Shown piece after piece: positions 42,697 to 52,270 of a stretch of DNA of 64,000 bases (the stretch's first letter is position 1; each line of letters opens with the position of its first letter). Source of the stretch: Sphaerisporangium sp. TRM90804 (GTDB taxonomy: Bacteria; Actinomycetota; Actinomycetes; Streptosporangiales; Streptosporangiaceae). Location of the stretch: NCBI RefSeq assembly GCF_029846175.1, contig NZ_JARWAC010000033.1, positions 1-64,000 on the forward strand, given 5' to 3'. The notes beneath the pieces were generated by a model that saw only the letters and a program-made list of their open reading frames with translations, had not been told where the DNA came from and did not search any database. Both the position numbers and the translations under genes were made by a program.

Positions 42697-43440
42697 CTAA
42701 GAGCCGTCGCCGTACGGTTTCTGCCAGACCGAGATGTGCGTCGTGCTCTCGTGGGTGAACGGCCGGCGGTGCCAGTCGGCCCAGCGCTCACGCAAGGTCA
42801 TTCCGGCGAGCCTGGCCATGAGGTCCAGCTCCGACGGCCATACGTAGCGGTGCGGGGACGTGCGGGTCTCCAGGCGACCGTCCACCACCCAGTAGTGGTG
42901 GGAGTACGCGATCTGCGACGCGACGTCGTACTCCTCGAAACCGAGGTGCGCCGGGGTCACGGTGAACGGGTGGATGGTCTGGCCTGGCGGCAGCCGCCGA
43001 AGCTCCGGGACGTACACCTCGATGACGAAGCTGCCGCCGGGCTCGAGATGCGCCGCCACGTTGCGGAAGCACGCGACCTGCTCGTCCTGCGTGGTCAGGT
43101 TCGTGATCGTGTTGCGTACCAGGTAGGCGAGGCCGAAGGTGCCGCCCGGCCCGGTGTCCGCGAAGTCGCCGATGGTCACGCCGATCTCCTCGGCTCCCGG
43201 CTTCGTCCTGAGCTGGGCCACCATGGCCGGCGACAGCTCGATGCCGTGCAGGCGGACGCCTCGCCGGCTGAGCGGCAGGGCGATGCGGCCGGTGCCGATG
43301 CCGAGTTCCAGAGCGGCGCCGGATCCGGCCAGTTCGGCGAGGAAGCCGACGGCGGGGTCGACGACGGCGGGGTCGAACAGTTCGGGCCACTTGGCCTCGT
43401 ACGTCGCCGCGATCCATTCGTCGAAGTAGTTCTCCACCAC
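42697..43440 (-). CDS. Class I SAM-dependent methyltransferase
   Basis: About 247 residues. Motif I is LELGIGTGRIALPL (about 42-55), followed by HGIELSPAMV and GDFADT (motif II), and LEPGGSFVIEVYVPE as motif post-III. The C-terminal half is beta-rich with HHYWVVDGRLETR, as in small-molecule methyltransferases. GTG 43440 or 43437 is preferred, since the frame upstream to 43500 is poor. Substrate unknown. It is bracketed by 25-bp direct repeats. Confidence 0.85.
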   Translation of the reverse strand: MVENYFDEWIAATYEAKWPELFDPAVVDPAVGFLAELAGSGAALELGIGTGRIALPLSRRGVRLHGIELSPAMVAQLRTKPGAEEIGVTIGDFADTGPGGTFGLAYLVRNTITNLTTQDEQVACFRNVAAHLEPGGSFVIEVYVPELRRLPPGQTIHPFTVTPAHLGFEEYDVASQIAYSHHYWVVDGRLETRTSPHRYVWPSELDLMARLAGMTLRERWADWHRRPFTHESTTHISVWQKPYGDGS

Positions 43441-43480
43441 AGACCCACTGTGTCCACAGCCCGTGCGCGGCCGCCACTCA

Positions 43481-43512
43481 TTAACTCCCCGGCTCATCAA
43501 CTCCCCGGCCGC
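43481..43512 (+). repeat. Tandem 16-bp repeat
   Basis: TTAACTCCCCGGCTCA is followed directly by TCAACTCCCCGGCCGC; 13 of 16 positions agree. Located upstream of the methyltransferase start and next to the right 25-bp repeat. Confidence 0.6.
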
Positions 43513-43535
43513 CGGCGCGGTCGTCGCGAGCGGTG

Positions 43536-43560
43536 GAGCACGTTGGAGGATGCCAGGGCG
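43536..43560 (+). repeat. 25-bp direct repeat, right copy
   Basis: GAGCACGTTGGAGGAT followed by GCCAGGGCG, nearly identical to 42588-42612. Confidence 0.7.
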
Positions 43561-43657
43561 GGGGGCGCGGTGGGAGTTTTGTGGTGGCGGATCCGACGCC
43601 GGTGTCGTGGTGCGGCGGGGGAGGCACGCGCCCGGCCGTTCACCCGATAGGGGTCAC

Positions 43658-45112
43658 ATGCTTAACAGACGGCGATTACTGGCTCTTGGCGCGACGGTGG
43701 GCGGTGCAGCGCTGCTGCCCTTCACCCGGACCAGTTCCGAAGCGGCCAGCGACCCAGGCGCGCGCCGCAAGGAGTTCCTCACCACCACCCGCAAGGGCAC
43801 CGTGCACGGGGGCTTCACCCCGTTCACGACGAAGATGCCGATACCTTCGGTGCTCCGGCCGAGCCTGACGTCGTCGGGCGTGGACGTGTACAAGGTGCCG
43901 GTGCAGGCCGCGAAGCTGGAGATCATCCCCGGCCTGGTCACCCCGGCGCTGACCTACGCCGGCCAGTTCGTCGGGCCGACGATCCGCGCGAAGACCGGCC
44001 GCCCGGTCAAGGTCACGTACGTGAACGAGCTCGACCGGCCGGTCAACGTCCACCTGCACGGCGGGCACGTGCCGGCCGTCAGCGACGGCCACCCGATGGA
44101 CCTCATCAACCCCGCGGGCATGCGGGTGTACGACTACCCGAACACCCAGCAGGGCGCGACGCTGTGGTACCACGACCACAGCCACGGCAGCGAGGCCGAG
44201 CACGTCTACCGCGGCCTGCACGGCTTCTACATCGTCGAGGACCCGTCCGAGCAGTACCTCGGGCTGCCGTCCGGCCAGTTCGACGTGCCGATCATGCTGC
44301 GCAACTCCCAGTTCGACGAGGTGGGCAACCTGATCTGGGGCCACCCGGACGAGCGCACCACCATCCTGGCCAACGGCAGGCCGCAGCCGTACTTCCCCGT
44401 GCAGGCCCGCAGGTACCGGTTCCGGCTGCTCAACGCCTCCAACGAGCGCGTGTTCCGGCTCAACATGGGCGGCCGGCCGATCACGAAGATCGGCTCGGAC
44501 GGCGGGCTGCTGCCCGCGCCGGTGCAGTACACGGAGCTGGTGGTGGCCTCCGCCGAGCGGGTCGAGATCGTGGTCGACTTCGCCCAGCTGCAGAGGACGC
44601 GCACCCCGATCTACCTGTACGACGGGGACACGCCGATCCTGCGCTTCGACGTCACCCCGGCCACCTCGCGCGACACCAGCCGCGTGCCGTCCGTGCTGCG
44701 CCCGCTGCCGGTGCTGCCCGCTCCGGTGGTCGAGCGGAAGGTGGCGATGAGCTTCGACATCTCCGGTGAGATACCGGTCGGCCTGATGGACGGCAAGCCG
44801 TTCGACCCGAACCGCGTCGACATGACGATCAAGCGCGGCACCACGGAGATCTGGGAGATCCACAACGCCGAGGCGTTCCCGCTCGACCACACCTTCCACA
44901 TGCACCTGGTGCAGTTCCAGGTGCTGAGCCGCAACGGCGGCGCGCCGCTGCCGCAGGACCTGGGCCTCAAGGACACCATCCACCTGGCGCAGGACGAGCG
45001 CGTGCGGGTCAAGGCCCACTTCACCACCCACCTCGGGCGGTACATGTACCACTGCCACTACCTGGAGCACTCGTCCATCGGGATGATGGCCCAGATGGAG
45101 GTCGTCCGCTAG
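43658..45112 (+). CDS. Multicopper oxidase, Tat-exported
   Basis: 484 residues. The Tat signal has NRRRLLALGA and a hydrophobic stretch. The copper-binding histidine clusters are complete: HLHGGH (about 131), WYHDHSHG (about 169), HTFHMH (about 411) and HCHYLEHSSIGMM (about 466), so the T1 site (His-Cys-His, axial Met) and the T2/T3 cluster can form. It oxidises phenols or metal ions with oxygen outside the cell. ATG 43658 has GGGG upstream and starts the Tat signal. Close relatives include spore-coat-type and bilirubin-oxidase-type enzymes; substrate unknown. Confidence 0.92.
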   Translation: MLNRRRLLALGATVGGAALLPFTRTSSEAASDPGARRKEFLTTTRKGTVHGGFTPFTTKMPIPSVLRPSLTSSGVDVYKVPVQAAKLEIIPGLVTPALTYAGQFVGPTIRAKTGRPVKVTYVNELDRPVNVHLHGGHVPAVSDGHPMDLINPAGMRVYDYPNTQQGATLWYHDHSHGSEAEHVYRGLHGFYIVEDPSEQYLGLPSGQFDVPIMLRNSQFDEVGNLIWGHPDERTTILANGRPQPYFPVQARRYRFRLLNASNERVFRLNMGGRPITKIGSDGGLLPAPVQYTELVVASAERVEIVVDFAQLQRTRTPIYLYDGDTPILRFDVTPATSRDTSRVPSVLRPLPVLPAPVVERKVAMSFDISGEIPVGLMDGKPFDPNRVDMTIKRGTTEIWEIHNAEAFPLDHTFHMHLVQFQVLSRNGGAPLPQDLGLKDTIHLAQDERVRVKAHFTTHLGRYMYHCHYLEHSSIGMMAQMEVVR

Positions 45113-45148
45113 GCACCGGTCTCCGTCACCTGGCCGCCGCCGCGACGG

Positions 45149-45631
45149 TCAGGTGACGGGCACGATGCGCGCCGCCACCAGGCGTCCGCGCTCGATCTCC
45201 AGCACACCGAGCGTGCCGTGCGGCTGGCGGCGGCGGTCGGTCGGCGAGCCGGGGTTGAAGATCCTCAACCCCGGCTCCTCGTGGTCCAGCGGGATGTGCG
45301 AGTGGCCGAAGACGACCAGGCCGGCGTCGGGGAAGCGGCGGCGCATGCGCGCCCACCGGCCCGCCGACGCGCCGCTGTCATGGATCATCGCCACCCTGAG
45401 GCCGTCGAGGTCCAGCTCCAGCGTCTCCGGCGCGGTCACGTCCGGGCCGTCGTTGTTGCCCTTCACGGCGTGCACCGGAGCGAAGGCCGCCAGCTCCTCC
45501 AGGACGCCGGCGGTGCAGACGTCGCCCGCGTGCAGGATGGCGTCGGCCCCGCGCAGCTGCTCGGCCACCCGCGGCGGGCAGGACTTCCAGTACCGCGGGG
45601 CGTGCGTGTCCGACAGCGCCACGACTCTCAT
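45149..45631 (-). CDS. YfcE/MJ0936-type metallophosphoesterase
   Basis: 160 residues. Metal ligands are visible in order: LSDTHAP (D-x-H), HAGDV (GDxx), GNND, and the histidines MIHDSG and FGHSHIP. The length and NPGSPTDRR motif match the YfcE/MJ0936 family of Mn-dependent phosphodiesterases. Cytoplasmic. It is followed 28 bases downstream by nothing on this strand; the sulfite-oxidase-like gene lies upstream in the same direction. Confidence 0.92.
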   Translation of the reverse strand: MRVVALSDTHAPRYWKSCPPRVAEQLRGADAILHAGDVCTAGVLEELAAFAPVHAVKGNNDGPDVTAPETLELDLDGLRVAMIHDSGASAGRWARMRRRFPDAGLVVFGHSHIPLDHEEPGLRIFNPGSPTDRRRQPHGTLGVLEIERGRLVAARIVPVT

Positions 45632-45659
45632 GCCCGCCCCCTCCCCCGTGCGGCCCGGC

Positions 45660-46724
45660 CTAGGCGTCGCAGGTGACGGCGACCCGGTCCCAGGAGGTGT
45701 TGGCGTAGCCCTTGGGGTTCCACACCTGGGCGGGCGACTCCGGCTGGGTCTCGGCGGCGTCGTCCCAGGCCCGGACGGCGATCACGCTGTCGCCCTCGGG
45801 CAGGTCGACCGTCAGCCGCCAGTGCTGCCAGGCCCACGGCCCGTCGTCCTGCGGGTCGAGGGCGGCCTGCGCCCAGGTGGCGCCGTCGTCGAGCGAGACG
45901 TCCACGCGGGCCACCGCGCGGCCGTCGCCCGCGTAGGCGTAGCCGGTGACCTCGGCGGGGCCGGGGGCCAGGCGTGCGCCGTCCGCCGGGCTGAGGATGG
46001 CGGAGCTGAGCGCGACCGGCCCCAGGGAGATGCCCTCCCCCGGCCCGGCGTGGTCGGGATCGACGCCGGGCGGCAGGATGCGGTAGGCGACGGCCTGGTA
46101 GTAGTTGCCGGACGGGCCGCTCTGCGCGGTCACCCGCCGCAGCCACTTGACGCTGCGGGCGCCGATCCAGCCCGGGACGACCACCCGCAGCGGGGCGCCG
46201 TGCGCGGGCGGCAGCGGCTCGCCGTTCATCGCCCACGCGAGCAGCACCTCGCCGGCCATCGCCTTGGCGACCGGGATGGAGCCGCCGTACGCCTGGGGCG
46301 GGGACGGCTCCTGGGAGACGTCGGGCGCCTCGAACGCGATGTGCGCCGCCTCGGGCCGCAGGCCGGCGTGTTCCAGGACGCCGGCCAGGCCGACGCCGGT
46401 CCACGACGCCGTCGAGGTGGCCCCCCGGCCCCACGGCTCGCCGGGGATGTCGCGCACGCCGGCGAGCCCGGCGCGGCGGTTGCCCGCGCACTGGAGCGTC
46501 GCCACGACGGTCTGCTCGGGGAACAGGGCGCGGAGGTGGGCCACCGACAGCGTCAGCGGGCGCTCGACCAGGCCGTCCACCACCAGGCACCAGCCCTCGG
46601 GGTCGGACTCGGGCACGGGGCCGTGGTTGCGGGCGTAGAAGGTGTCGACCGGCGTGATCGGCCGGCCCGCCAGCGCGGCCGGCGGCGGCTCGGCGTTGAA
46701 AGGATGATCGTTGTGGACGACCAT
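45660..46724 (-). CDS. Sulfite oxidase-like molybdenum-cofactor enzyme
   Basis: 354 residues. The molybdopterin domain (about 20-235) contains the Mo-ligand cysteine in ATLQCAGNRR and the conserved VDTFYARNHGPVP. The C-terminal Mo-co dimerisation domain (about 245-350) has VDVSLDDGATW and WRLTVDLPEGD. No heme domain or signal peptide is seen, as in plant-type sulfite oxidases. ATG 46724 with GAGGG 5 bases upstream is preferred to GTG 46751. Electron acceptor unknown; oxygen is possible. Confidence 0.88.
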   Translation of the reverse strand: MVVHNDHPFNAEPPPAALAGRPITPVDTFYARNHGPVPESDPEGWCLVVDGLVERPLTLSVAHLRALFPEQTVVATLQCAGNRRAGLAGVRDIPGEPWGRGATSTASWTGVGLAGVLEHAGLRPEAAHIAFEAPDVSQEPSPPQAYGGSIPVAKAMAGEVLLAWAMNGEPLPPAHGAPLRVVVPGWIGARSVKWLRRVTAQSGPSGNYYQAVAYRILPPGVDPDHAGPGEGISLGPVALSSAILSPADGARLAPGPAEVTGYAYAGDGRAVARVDVSLDDGATWAQAALDPQDDGPWAWQHWRLTVDLPEGDSVIAVRAWDDAAETQPESPAQVWNPKGYANTSWDRVAVTCDA

Positions 46725-46794
46725 GTCGTCCCTCTTGCCCCATGCGTTCACGTAGCTCGCGTTCCCCGGGCCTGCCCGTATGACACCTGGGCGC

Positions 46795-47481
46795 TCAGGC
46801 GTGGGCGTGGACGAGCTGGCGCTCGGCGTCGGTGAGGTAGGCCTCCAGCAGCCGCTCGGCGCCCTCGGTGTCCTTCGCCTCGATGAGCTGGAGGATGTCG
46901 CGGTTGCGGTTGAGGTAGGGCTCGTGGAAGGCGCGCGGGTTCTTCATCGCGTGGAAGCTCAGCCGCAGCTCGGCGAGCACCTGGCGCATCATCTCGTCCA
47001 GCCTGGAGCTGCCGGCCAGCTCGACGACGGCCTGGTGGAAGCGCATGTTGGCCGTGCCGACGTCGCCCCAGCGCTGCTCGGCGGCGGCCTGTTCGGCGCC
47101 GCGGACGGCGTCGCGCAGATGGGCGAGGGCCTGCTCGGGCGCGTCGAGCGCGCGGCGCAGCGCGGCGCACTCGACGAGGCGGCGCACCCGGTAGAGGTCG
47201 GCGACGTCGGCGGCGGTGAGCCTGCGGACGAAGACGCCGCGGTTGAGCTCGTGCACGAGCAGCCGCTCGTGGGACAGCAGCCGGAAGGCCTCGCGCAGGG
47301 TGTTGCGGGACACGCGCAGGATCGTGCCGATGGACTCCTCCGACAGCCGGGTGCCGGGCTCGAACAGCCCCTCGATGATGTGGTCGCGCAGGATGGCCGC
47401 CACGAGCTCGGCGGTGCTGGCGCGCCCGAGCAGCGACCGGTCGGCCGCGAGACGTTCGGCAGCCTGCCCCGTACCGTCCAT
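46795..47481 (-). CDS. GntR-family regulator (FadR/FCD subfamily)
   Basis: 228 residues. N-terminal winged helix (about 18-85) with LRDHIIEGLFEPGTRLSEE and VSRNTLREAFRLLSHERLL, quoted here only as VSRNTLREAFRLL; C-terminal all-helical FCD ligand domain (about 95-225) with metal-site histidine pattern NMRFHQAVVE and LIEAKD. It is divergent from the MFS-pxp operon, and a palindrome lies inside the promoter of that operon, so it most likely represses it in response to 5-oxoproline, glutamate or a similar acid. Confidence 0.9.
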   Translation of the reverse strand: MDGTGQAAERLAADRSLLGRASTAELVAAILRDHIIEGLFEPGTRLSEESIGTILRVSRNTLREAFRLLSHERLLVHELNRGVFVRRLTAADVADLYRVRRLVECAALRRALDAPEQALAHLRDAVRGAEQAAAEQRWGDVGTANMRFHQAVVELAGSSRLDEMMRQVLAELRLSFHAMKNPRAFHEPYLNRNRDILQLIEAKDTEGAERLLEAYLTDAERQLVHAHA

Positions 47482-47624
47482 CACGTTCCCATGGCCTTTC
47501 TCCCGCTCCCGCCGGACCCCCGTCGCACCAGGACGAGCCCGGTCGCGCACCGCCGCGAGCACGGCCGTCCGGTCGTGTGGACGGGCGCCCGGCAGCGGAG
47601 TGACGAAATGTTAACACAAAACTA

Positions 47625-47653
47625 TTGTCATATCGTTGAACGATTCTTATGTT
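47625..47653 (+). promoter_or_regulatory. Promoter of the MFS-pxp operon
   Basis: TTGTCA (47625-47630), 17-base spacer, TATGTT (47648-47653). A well-formed sigma70-type promoter about 107 bases before the MFS start, in an AT-rich patch unusual for this genome. Confidence 0.65.
47632..47644. promoter_or_regulatory. Palindrome in the promoter spacer, candidate GntR operator
   Basis: ATCGTT-G-AACGAT is a perfect 6-bp palindrome placed between the -35 and -10 boxes. Binding there would block RNA polymerase. The neighbouring GntR/FCD gene is the obvious source of the repressor. Confidence 0.6.
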
Positions 47654-47759
47654 GAATGCGTTGGCTCGGTCGAGAGCCAAGGGACGCGAAAGCAGGGGCG
47701 CCGCCGGCACCGCCGGAGGCCGCGTCCCCAGCCGGTAGCCATGGCAACGAGGTGCGCGA

Positions 47760-49040
47760 ATGACCACATCGTCCACGCCGCAACCAGCCGTCGACACGCT
47801 TGAGGACCGCGAGGGCACCGCCTTCGCCTGGTACACCACGCTCAGCCTCAAGGGCCGGCGGGCCTTCAAGGGAGCGTTCCTCGGCTACAGCCTCGACTCC
47901 TACGACTTCTGGGTCCTGCCGCTGAGCCTGGTCGCGATCGCCGCGACCTTCAACCTCGGCACCGCGCAGACCGGCCTGCTGGCCACCGCCACGCTCGTCT
48001 TCTCCGCGCTCGGCGGCATCGCGGCGGGCATCCTGGCCGACCGCATCGGCCGGGCCAGGACGCTGATGGTCACCGTCGTCACCTACGCGGTGTTCACCGC
48101 CCTGTGCGGGCTGGCGCCCAACTACGAGACCCTGCTGGTCTTCCGGGCGCTCCAGGGGCTCGGCTTCGGCGGCGAGTGGGCGGCCGGGGCGATCCTGGTC
48201 GCCGAGTACGCCAAGGCGCGCCACCGCGGCCGGGCGGTCGCGATGATCCAGAGCTCGTGGGCCATCGGCTGGGGGCTGGCGGTCGTCGTCTACACGCTGC
48301 TGTTCCAGTTCGTCGACCAGGACCTGGCGTGGCGCGTGCTGTTCTGGACCGGCGCGCTGCCCGCGCTGCTGGTCATCTACGTCCGGCGCAACGTCACCGA
48401 CGCGCCGATCTTCACGCAGATGCGCGAGGAGACCGGGCGCGCCTCCACCACGGCCATCTTCCGCGGCGGCCTGGCGCGCACGACGTTCTTCGCGACGGTG
48501 CTCGCCACGGGCGTGCAGGGCGGGTACTACACGCTCGCCACCTGGGTGCCGACCTACCTGAAGACCGAGCGCGGCCTGTCGGTGATCGGCACGGGCGGGT
48601 ACCTGACGTTCCTCATCGCCGGCGCGTTCTCCGGCTACCTCACCGGCGGGTACTTCACCGACAAGATCGGCCGTAAGAAGACGTTCGCGATCTTCTCGCT
48701 GCTCAGCGGGGTGCTCATCCTGCTGTACACGCAGCTGCCCGCGAGCGCCGACGGGTACGTGATGTTCCTCGGCTTCCCGCTCGGCTTCACCTCCTCGGCG
48801 ATCTTCTCCGGGTTCGGCGCGTTCCTGTCGGAGCTGTACCCGAGCGGTGTGCGCGGCACCGGGCAGGGGTTCACGTACAACGTGGGCCGCGGCGTCGGCG
48901 CGTTCTTCCCGACCGTCATCGGGTACCTGGCGACGACGTACAGCGTCGGCGGCGCGATGGCCTTCGGCGCCCTGGCGTACGGGCTGGCCATCGTGGCCCT
49001 GCTGGGGCTGCCGGAGACCCGCGCCAGGGAACTGTCCTAG
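47760..49040 (+). CDS. MFS transporter (acid:proton symporter type)
   Basis: 426 residues with 12 predicted transmembrane segments. The signature [10 protein letters not shown] between helices 2 and 3 and its counterpart [10 protein letters not shown] after helix 8 are typical, as is [19 protein letters not shown], shown as [12 protein letters not shown], in helix 5 region, a mark of the sialate/aromatic-acid symporter branch. ATG 47760 begins the polar N-terminus. It leads the pxpABC genes by 14 bases, so uptake of 5-oxoproline or a related carboxylate is inferred. Confidence 0.88.
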   Translation: MTTSSTPQPAVDTLEDREGTAFAWYTTLSLKGRRAFKGAFLGYSLDSYDFWVLPLSLVAIAATFNLGTAQTGLLATATLVFSALGGIAAGILADRIGRARTLMVTVVTYAVFTALCGLAPNYETLLVFRALQGLGFGGEWAAGAILVAEYAKARHRGRAVAMIQSSWAIGWGLAVVVYTLLFQFVDQDLAWRVLFWTGALPALLVIYVRRNVTDAPIFTQMREETGRASTTAIFRGGLARTTFFATVLATGVQGGYYTLATWVPTYLKTERGLSVIGTGGYLTFLIAGAFSGYLTGGYFTDKIGRKKTFAIFSLLSGVLILLYTQLPASADGYVMFLGFPLGFTSSAIFSGFGAFLSELYPSGVRGTGQGFTYNVGRGVGAFFPTVIGYLATTYSVGGAMAFGALAYGLAIVALLGLPETRARELS

Positions 49041-49054
49041 GAGGGGACTTCGGC

Positions 49055-49858
49055 TTGGACGACGAGGAGCGCACCGTGCCCGACCGACTCGTGAGCATCG
49101 ACCTCAACTCCGATCTCGGGGAGGGGCTCGGCCGCTGGGAGCTCGGCGACGACGAGGCCCTGCTGGCGGTGGTCACCAGCGCCAACGTGGCGTGCGGCTT
49201 CCACGCCGGCGACCCGTCGATCATGCGGCGCACGTGCCGCACGGCGGCCGAGCGCGGCGTGGCGGTCGGCGCGCAGGTCGGCTACCGCGACCTGGCGGGC
49301 TTCGGGCGGCGCTTCATCGAGGTTCCGCCCGCCGACCTGGCCGACGACGTCGTCTACCAGATCGGCGCCCTGGACGCGTTCGCGCGGCTGGCGGGCACCC
49401 GCGTGACCTACGTCAAGCCGCACGGCGCGCTCTACAATGCGATCGTGCACCACCAGGTCCAGGCGGACGCCGTCGTGGCGGCCGTCCGGGCCTACGATCC
49501 CAGGCTGCCCGTGCTGGGCCTGCCGGGCTCGGTGTTCCTGCGCCGGGCCGAGGCGGCCGGGCTGCCCGTCGTCACCGAGTGCTTCGCCGACCGCGCCTAC
49601 ACGCCCGAGGGCACGCTGGTGCCGCGCGGCCGTCCGGGCGCCGTGCTGCACGACGCGGCCGAGGTGGCGGCGCGCGCGCTGCGCATGGCCCTCGGCGAGC
49701 CGATCACCTCCATCGACGGCACGCCGCTGACCGTCCGGGCCCGCTCGATCTGTGTCCACGGCGACAGCCCGGACGCCGTGGCGATGGCCCGCGAGGTCCG
49801 GGCGGCGCTCACCGGGCACGGCATCAGCCTGGCCCCGTTCGCGGGCGGGTCGCGGTGA
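49055..49858 (+). CDS. pxpA: 5-oxoprolinase subunit PxpA (LamB/YcsF family)
   Basis: 267 residues with the family opening DLNSDLGEG, then [13 protein letters not shown] and [16 protein letters not shown], and VKPHGALYN, all hallmark motifs. With PxpB and PxpC it cleaves 5-oxoproline to glutamate using ATP. TTG 49055 is chosen because AGGAGGGG lies just upstream; GTG 49076 is an alternative. The stop overlaps the pxpB start (GTGA). Confidence 0.93.
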   Translation: MDDEERTVPDRLVSIDLNSDLGEGLGRWELGDDEALLAVVTSANVACGFHAGDPSIMRRTCRTAAERGVAVGAQVGYRDLAGFGRRFIEVPPADLADDVVYQIGALDAFARLAGTRVTYVKPHGALYNAIVHHQVQADAVVAAVRAYDPRLPVLGLPGSVFLRRAEAAGLPVVTECFADRAYTPEGTLVPRGRPGAVLHDAAEVAARALRMALGEPITSIDGTPLTVRARSICVHGDSPDAVAMAREVRAALTGHGISLAPFAGGSR

Positions 49859-50475
49859 GGCCGCGGCTGCGGCGGTGCGGCGACGGCGCGCTGCTGGTGG
49901 AGCTGGAAGGCGTGGACGAGGTCGTCGCGCTGTACGACGCGCTCGTGGCCGACCCGCCGCCGGGGGTGACCGAACTGCTGCCGGCGGCGCGCACGCTGCT
50001 GGTCCGGTTCGAGCCGTCGTCGCGCAAGGGCGCGGTGGAGTCGGCCGTCCTGGGGGCGCGGCCCGCCGGCGGGCGTCCGGGCGCCGGGGGCGAGGTGACG
50101 GTGCCCGTGGTGTACGACGGCGCCGACCTCGCGGCCGTGGCCGAGCTGACCGGGCTGACCGAGCGTGAGGTGGTGCAGGCGCACACCGGGTCGCCGTGGA
50201 CCGTCGCGTTCTGCGGCTTCGCGCCTGGTTTCGGGTACCTCGTCGGCGGCGATCCCCGGTTGGCCGTCCCGCGCCGCACCGAGTCCCGGGTCCGCGTCCC
50301 CGCCGGTTCGGTGGCGCTGGCGGCCGAGTTCAGCGCGGTCTACCCGCGCGAGTCCCCCGGCGGCTGGCAGCTCATCGGCCGCACCGGCCTGCGGGTGTGG
50401 GACGTCGCCGCCGAACCGCCGGCGCTGCTGCGTCCGGGCACCCGGGTCCGCTTCACCGAGGCCCCGCGTGGCTGA
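49855..50475 (+). CDS. pxpB: 5-oxoprolinase subunit PxpB (KipI family)
   Basis: 206 residues. Typical features are [10 protein letters not shown] at the N-terminus, the region [15 protein letters not shown] and the cyclophilin-like C-terminal segment with [11 protein letters not shown] and [15 protein letters not shown] 49855 overlaps pxpA; the longer open frame upstream is a shadow of pxpA and the MFS gene. It forms the ATP-dependent part of 5-oxoprolinase together with PxpC. Confidence 0.92.
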   Translation: MRPRLRRCGDGALLVELEGVDEVVALYDALVADPPPGVTELLPAARTLLVRFEPSSRKGAVESAVLGARPAGGRPGAGGEVTVPVVYDGADLAAVAELTGLTEREVVQAHTGSPWTVAFCGFAPGFGYLVGGDPRLAVPRRTESRVRVPAGSVALAAEFSAVYPRESPGGWQLIGRTGLRVWDVAAEPPALLRPGTRVRFTEAPRG

Positions 50476-51379
50476 CGCGCTCCACGACGGCTGCCCGGCC
50501 CTGGAGGTGCTGGCCACCGGGCCGATGACCACCGTGCAGGACCTCGGCCGGCCGGGCCGGGGACATCTCGGCGTGGGGCGTTCGGGCGCCGCCGACCGCG
50601 GCGCGCTGCGCCTGGCCAACCGGCTGCTGGCCAACCCCGAGGGCGCGGCGGCGCTGGAGGTGACGCTGGGCGGGCTCGCGGCGCGGGCCCGCGGCGACCT
50701 GCTGATCACGCTGACCGGCGCGGCGTGCCCGGCCTCGGTCGTCGACGCCGCCGGGCGGGCGCGGCCGATCGGCCACCAGTCGGTCGAGCGCCTGCCCGAC
50801 GGGGCCACGCTGCGGCTCGGCATGCCGCGGCGGGGCCTGCGCACGTACGTCGCGGTGCGCGGCGGGCTGGCGGTGGAGGAGGTTCTGGGGTCGCGGGCGA
50901 CGGACGTGCTCGCCGGCCTCGGCCCCGACCGGCCAGAGGCGGGCTCGCTGCTGCCGGTGGGGCCGCCGCCGGCGGCGTTCCCCATGGTCGAGCTGGCGCC
51001 GGCGGCCGAGGCGCCGCCCGGCGAGCCCGTGCTGCGCGTGGTGCCCGGGCCGCGTGACGACTGGTTCCGCCCCGGCGCCCTGGAGGCGCTGTGCGCGGAG
51101 CCGTACGAGGTGACGATGGAGAGCAACCGGGTGGGCATGCGGCTGCGCGGCCGTCCGCTCGAACGCTCGCGCGAGGGCGAGCTGCCGCCGGAGGGCATGG
51201 TGCCGGGCGCCCTGCAGGTGCCCCCGTCGGGTCAGCCCACGCTGTTCCTCGCCGACCACCCGGTGACGGGCGGCTACCCGGTGATCGCGGTCGTCCGCGA
51301 GCGCGACGTCGACCAGGCCGCCCAGATCCGCCCCGGCCAGCGAGTCCGCTTCCGCCTGTCGAGAGGAGAACCCTCATGA
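50468..51379 (+). CDS. pxpC: 5-oxoprolinase subunit PxpC (KipA family)
   Basis: 303 residues. Family motifs include [29 protein letters not shown] (shown in part as [14 protein letters not shown]), a conserved [11 protein letters not shown] and the end [11 protein letters not shown] 50468 overlaps the last 8 bases of pxpB. Together with PxpB it is the biotin-carboxylase-like carboxylating half of the 5-oxoprolinase complex. The stop overlaps the next ATG (ATGA). Confidence 0.92.
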   Translation: MADALHDGCPALEVLATGPMTTVQDLGRPGRGHLGVGRSGAADRGALRLANRLLANPEGAAALEVTLGGLAARARGDLLITLTGAACPASVVDAAGRARPIGHQSVERLPDGATLRLGMPRRGLRTYVAVRGGLAVEEVLGSRATDVLAGLGPDRPEAGSLLPVGPPPAAFPMVELAPAAEAPPGEPVLRVVPGPRDDWFRPGALEALCAEPYEVTMESNRVGMRLRGRPLERSREGELPPEGMVPGALQVPPSGQPTLFLADHPVTGGYPVIAVVRERDVDQAAQIRPGQRVRFRLSRGEPS

Positions 51380-52170
51380 ACCGGTCCGCGACCGACGTGG
51401 CACGGCTGACCCCCGAGGAGGCGCGGGCGAGGTTCCGCGAAGGGCTGGTGACGCCGACGGCCGGATGGGCGGCCGGGTGGGCGCAGGCGAACCTGCTCGC
51501 GCTGCCCCGCGACCGCGCGTACGACTTCCTGCTGTTCGCGCAGCGCAACCCCCGCTCGTGCCCGGTGCTCGACGTGACCGAGCCCGGCGAGACGTCCGCG
51601 TCGATCTTCGGCGGCGACCTGCGCACCGACCTGCCCGCGTACCGGGTGTACGAGGACGGCGAGCAGGTCGCCGAGGTCACCGACGTCGTCTCGTACTGGC
51701 GTGACGACCTGGTGTGCTTCCTGATCGGGTGCAGCTTCACCTTTGAGGGCGCGTTGCTGGAGGCCGGGGTCCCGGTGCGCCACATCGCCGCCGGCAAGAA
51801 CGTCCCCATGTACCGCACCGACCGCGCCTGCCGCCCGGCCGGCGGCCTGTCGGGCCCGCTGGTGGTCTCCATGCGCCCGATCCCCGCCGGCCTGGTCGCC
51901 GAGGCCGTCCGCGTGACGGCCAGATACCCCGCCGTCCACGGCGCCCCCGTGCACGTGGGCGACCCCGCCGCCCTCGGCATCGCCGACCTGGCGAAGCCCG
52001 ACTTCGGCGACCCGGTGGAGATCCTCCCCGGCGAGACCCCGGTCTTCTGGGCCTGCGGCGTCACCCCCCAGGCAGCCGTGATGACCTCCCGCCCACCCTT
52101 CGCCATCGGCCACGCCCCCGGCCACATGGCCCTGACCGACGCCCGCGACAGCGCCTACCTCATCCCCTGA
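51376..52170 (+). CDS. DUF1445 putative hydro-lyase (D-glutamate cyclase-like)
   Basis: 264 residues. Motifs include [25 protein letters not shown] and [10 protein letters not shown] with [10 protein letters not shown] near the C-terminus, as in DUF1445 proteins. Relatives interconvert D-glutamate and 5-oxoproline or act as hydro-lyases, which fits a role next to 5-oxoprolinase. ATG 51376 has GAGGAG upstream and overlaps the pxpC stop; it is the last gene of the operon. Confidence 0.88.
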   Translation: MNRSATDVARLTPEEARARFREGLVTPTAGWAAGWAQANLLALPRDRAYDFLLFAQRNPRSCPVLDVTEPGETSASIFGGDLRTDLPAYRVYEDGEQVAEVTDVVSYWRDDLVCFLIGCSFTFEGALLEAGVPVRHIAAGKNVPMYRTDRACRPAGGLSGPLVVSMRPIPAGLVAEAVRVTARYPAVHGAPVHVGDPAALGIADLAKPDFGDPVEILPGETPVFWACGVTPQAAVMTSRPPFAIGHAPGHMALTDARDSAYLIP

Positions 52171-52222
52171 TCTGTCGATGACCACCGCCCCTCGTGCGAC
52201 ATCGCCAATCCGCTGCGAAAGG

Positions 52223-52255
52223 CCACGGGCCCCGCCTTGGGGGCGGGGCCCGTGG
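52223..52255. terminator. Strong bidirectional hairpin terminator
   Basis: A perfect 14-bp stem, CCACGGGCCCCGCC with its complement, and a 5-base loop lie between the convergent DUF1445 and SGNH-hydrolase genes. Confidence 0.85.
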
Positions 52256-52270
52256 GAGGGGTGGAGCCGG

